Positions 19,684-22,149 of a stretch of DNA of 22,149 nucleotides are shown in pieces; position 1 is the first letter of the stretch; the number at the start of each line of letters is the position of its first letter. The stretch is taken from positions 1-22,149 of the forward strand of contig JAFGWS010000131.1 in NCBI GenBank assembly GCA_016937035.1, read 5' to 3'. The position numbers and the translations under genes are program-made. Source of the stretch: Pontiellaceae bacterium (GTDB lineage: Bacteria > Verrucomicrobiota > Kiritimatiellia > Kiritimatiellales > Pontiellaceae). The notes below the pieces were generated by a model. The model had not been told where the DNA came from, made no database searches, and worked only from the letters and a program-made list of their open reading frames with translations.

Positions 19684-22089
19684 TTATCCTTCGCGCAGCG
19701 AAGCTCCCAGTTCTTTACAGAGGAACTCGGACAGTTTTTGATGCGCCTTATTGACTTTCTTATCGGTCAGCGTCTGCGTGGCAGAGCGGTAGACAAAGTT
19801 ATAAGCCAAGCTCTTCCTGCCCTGTTCAATGCCCTTGCCCTGATAGATATCAAAGAGCCCGAAGCTCTCCAGATCCTTTGGATCGGCCTTGTGAATCAAC
19901 GCCACGATATCTTCATGCTTCACCGAAGCATCGACGATCAGCGCAATATCGCGGCTCATCGAGGGAAACTGCGCCAGCACCTCGGTCTTACGAATCTCAA
20001 ATGCATTTTTCAGCAGTGCTTCGAGCTGAAGCTCTGCCGCAGCGACCGGACCACTCAGTCGCCACTCCGCGCGCGCTGTTTTATTGATCAATCCCATGCA
20101 GCCGACGGTCTCGCCCTCCAGCTCAATCGCCAGCGCCTTGCCCGTTTCAAATTCCGGACGGTCCTCGGCCTTAAAAACCACAGTTTCGGGTTTCTTCGCT
20201 GCGAGCAGCTGCTCCACGAGCCCCTTCATCCAGACAAACATTTCTTCGTCGGAAACCGGCGCACGCTTATTCAGCAGCGAGCGGCCGATCGGCCCCATCA
20301 TGCCGAGCGAAATGGTCTCAGTCTGCACCGGCGCACCGTCGACACGGTTAAACGTACGGCCCAGCTCATAGAAACAGGCTTCGTTTATCTGCCGCGAATG
20401 GTTGCGACCCAGACTTTCTACCAACTGCGGAATGAGCGACGTGCGCATCACCGACTGATCCATACTGATCGGATGCGGCAGTTCCTCGCGGCTCTCGCGG
20501 TTTTCCTTATTAAACAGGTCGAGCAGCGGATGATTTACCAGCGTATAGTTCATTATCTCGCTCACGCCCAGCCCCTGCAGCCGATTGCGCAGTCCGCTGA
20601 TAGCACGCACGCGCAAATCGTCCGTTCCGGGAATCACCTTCGCCAGCGGCGTTTTCGCCGGGACATTGTCGACGCCGTGAATCCGTGCGATCTCTTCCAC
20701 CAGATCCACTTCTCTCTCCAGATCGAGACGGAAGCTCGGCACTACCGCAACCGCCGTTGCACCGTTGTCGTCCTCCAGCCCAATTTCGAGCGCCGAGAAA
20801 ATCGTGCGCATCTGCTCCACACTCACGCCGGAACCGATCAATCCCTCGACGCGCTCATAACTGAACGGAATACGCACCGGTTCCTTCGGACGCGGATACA
20901 CATCCACGCTGCCGGTGCAGAGTTTAGCGCCTGCCAGCTCGCACATCAGCGCAGCAGCGCGACGGCTCGCCCAATCGACGGACTCCGTATTTACACCGCG
21001 CTGGAAACGGTATGAAGAATCGGTCGTCAGCCCCAGCGCCTTCGCCGTATGGCGAATCGTTGAGGTTTCAAACGCCGCGGCTTCCAGCAGAATCGTCGAC
21101 GTATCGTCCTTAATCTCGCTGTCCGCTCCGCCCATAATGCCGGCCACGGCCGACGGCTTTTCTGCGTCGGCAATCACCAGCATGTTTTCCGTCAGCGTGC
21201 GTTCAACATCGTCCAGCGTGTTCATTTTTTCGCCGGGCTTCGCGGCGCGGACAATAATCTGTTCTCCGGCCACGAGCGTTTTGTCAAAGGCGTGCAGTGG
21301 ATGGCCGGTTTCGAGCATCACATAGTTGGTAATATCGACCACGTTGCTGATGGGTCGAACGCCCGCCGCCGCCAGCCGCTTCTGCATCCACTCGGGCGAC
21401 GGCCCGACCGACGCACCCTTCAGCACACGCGCGGTATAGCGCGGACATTTCTCGGCGTCGTCCACGCGCACCGAAATCTCATCTGCAACAGAATTTGCCG
21501 TCTCGGAAATCTCCACCGTCGGCAGCTTCAGTTCAGCGCCGTAGAGCACCGCCATTTCGCGCGCCACCCCGATCATCGAAAGACAATCCGGCCGGTTAGG
21601 TGTAATTTCGAGTTCAATCACGGTCTCCGGCTCGCCCCAGACTTTAACAAACGGCGTACCCGGCTCCAGTTCCGCGTCGAGCACCAGCAGGCCCGAATGG
21701 TCTTCGCCCAGACCGAGCTCATCTTTCGCGCAGAGCATACCCATCGACTCCACTCCGCGGATTTTCGCTTTTTTGAGAGTAATTCCGCACGGCAGCGTGG
21801 TGCCGACCGGCGCAAAAGGATATTTACCGCCCACCTCTACATTCGGCGCGCCGCAGACCACCTTCATCATTTCTTCCGCGCCGTAGTTTACGGTGCAGAG
21901 ACGCAGCTTATCCGCATCCGGATGCGGTTCCATCTCCACCACCTGACCCACCACCACGCCGGCAAAATCCGAACCGATCGTCTCGATCCCTTCCACTTCC
22001 AGGCCCGCAAAAGTCAGCTTATCCGCCAACCCCTCGATGCTGTCCTCAAAATCAACATATTCCTTCAGCCAACTGACCGGTACTTTCAT
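19684..22089 (-). CDS. pheT: Phenylalanyl-tRNA synthetase beta subunit PheT
   Basis: PheT is the large subunit of the cytosolic alpha2-beta2 enzyme that charges tRNA-Phe. The ATG at 22089 gives 801 residues, the usual length of the bacterial form. The N-terminus is the family's MKVPVSWLKEYVD. The tRNA-binding OB domain (VVGQVVEMEPHPDADKLRLC) lies near 47-66, followed by the editing B3/B4 region (about 210-380), B5, the catalytic-like core, and the C-terminal anticodon-binding domain from about 705 (FPSMSRDIALIVD). GAAGGA lies three bases before the start. A frame extending to 22140 adds residues outside the family. pheS is not in the window and would be expected upstream, beyond 22149. The gene runs straight into the S8 protease gene. 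Confidence 0.97.
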   Translation of the reverse strand: MKVPVSWLKEYVDFEDSIEGLADKLTFAGLEVEGIETIGSDFAGVVVGQVVEMEPHPDADKLRLCTVNYGAEEMMKVVCGAPNVEVGGKYPFAPVGTTLPCGITLKKAKIRGVESMGMLCAKDELGLGEDHSGLLVLDAELEPGTPFVKVWGEPETVIELEITPNRPDCLSMIGVAREMAVLYGAELKLPTVEISETANSVADEISVRVDDAEKCPRYTARVLKGASVGPSPEWMQKRLAAAGVRPISNVVDITNYVMLETGHPLHAFDKTLVAGEQIIVRAAKPGEKMNTLDDVERTLTENMLVIADAEKPSAVAGIMGGADSEIKDDTSTILLEAAAFETSTIRHTAKALGLTTDSSYRFQRGVNTESVDWASRRAAALMCELAGAKLCTGSVDVYPRPKEPVRIPFSYERVEGLIGSGVSVEQMRTIFSALEIGLEDDNGATAVAVVPSFRLDLEREVDLVEEIARIHGVDNVPAKTPLAKVIPGTDDLRVRAISGLRNRLQGLGVSEIMNYTLVNHPLLDLFNKENRESREELPHPISMDQSVMRTSLIPQLVESLGRNHSRQINEACFYELGRTFNRVDGAPVQTETISLGMMGPIGRSLLNKRAPVSDEEMFVWMKGLVEQLLAAKKPETVVFKAEDRPEFETGKALAIELEGETVGCMGLINKTARAEWRLSGPVAAAELQLEALLKNAFEIRKTEVLAQFPSMSRDIALIVDASVKHEDIVALIHKADPKDLESFGLFDIYQGKGIEQGRKSLAYNFVYRSATQTLTDKKVNKAHQKLSEFLCKELGASLREG

Positions 22090-22149
22090 AATTCCTTCTC
22101 CGAGTGCAAAAGTGAGCGCTCTGTATACAGCCTGGAGCAAATCGGCTCA

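Noticed and set aside
19738..21015. A 425-codon plus-strand open frame opposite pheT
   Set aside because: It is antisense to pheT and its Arg/His/Gln-rich composition is that of a shadow frame.

Overview
The window looks like a chromosomal segment of a Gram-negative bacterium of the PVC group, most likely Kiritimatiellota/Verrucomicrobiota. This is inference. It rests on two secreted proteases with calcium-binding-type Asp repeats and a C-terminus ending in FYR(V/I)GV, on a eukaryotic-type HisA, and on gaps full of short periodic self-complementary repeats. Stop codons are ordinary; TAG ends at least three confident genes.

Layout. 1-429 has no gene but several stem-loops and a possible terminator. 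430-957 (-) encodes a gamma-carbonic-anhydrase-like protein. 958-1569 is a gene-free mosaic of inverted, roughly 10-bp-periodic repeats and bulged hairpins. 1570-4260 (-) encodes a secreted C10 cysteine protease. 4492-5250 (+) is hisA of the eukaryotic type. 5403-7349 (+) encodes a membrane-anchored sulfatase/LtaS-like enzyme. 7458-9345 (-) is queE-queC-queD, making preQ0, with a heptad inverted repeat between queC and queD. 9441-15957 (-) is a tightly packed five-gene glycan operon: GtrA, GT4, YfhO-like, Wzx-like flippase, GT-B-type transferase. 16081-17565 (-) holds two in-frame pieces of what looks like one gene, a five-helix membrane anchor fused to a serpin-like domain, cut by one in-frame TAG. 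17651-19678 (-) is a secreted subtilisin-like S8 protease, and 19684-22089 (-) is pheT.

How it fits together. The minus strand from pheT to the S8 protease and the serpin-like gene is one directional string, so a protease and a protease-inhibitor-fold protein sit side by side. GtrA, GT4 and YfhO-like proteins in one operon recall the three-component surface glycosylation systems known from Gram-positives; the flippase and second transferase suggest it also makes an exported polysaccharide. The two secreted proteases differ in catalytic class but share a C-terminal module, which points to a common processing or sorting route.

The strongest leads are the amber-split membrane serpin-like gene beside a subtilase, the eukaryotic-type hisA, the GtrA/YfhO operon, the shared C-terminal module, and the family of short-period inverted repeats in the gaps.
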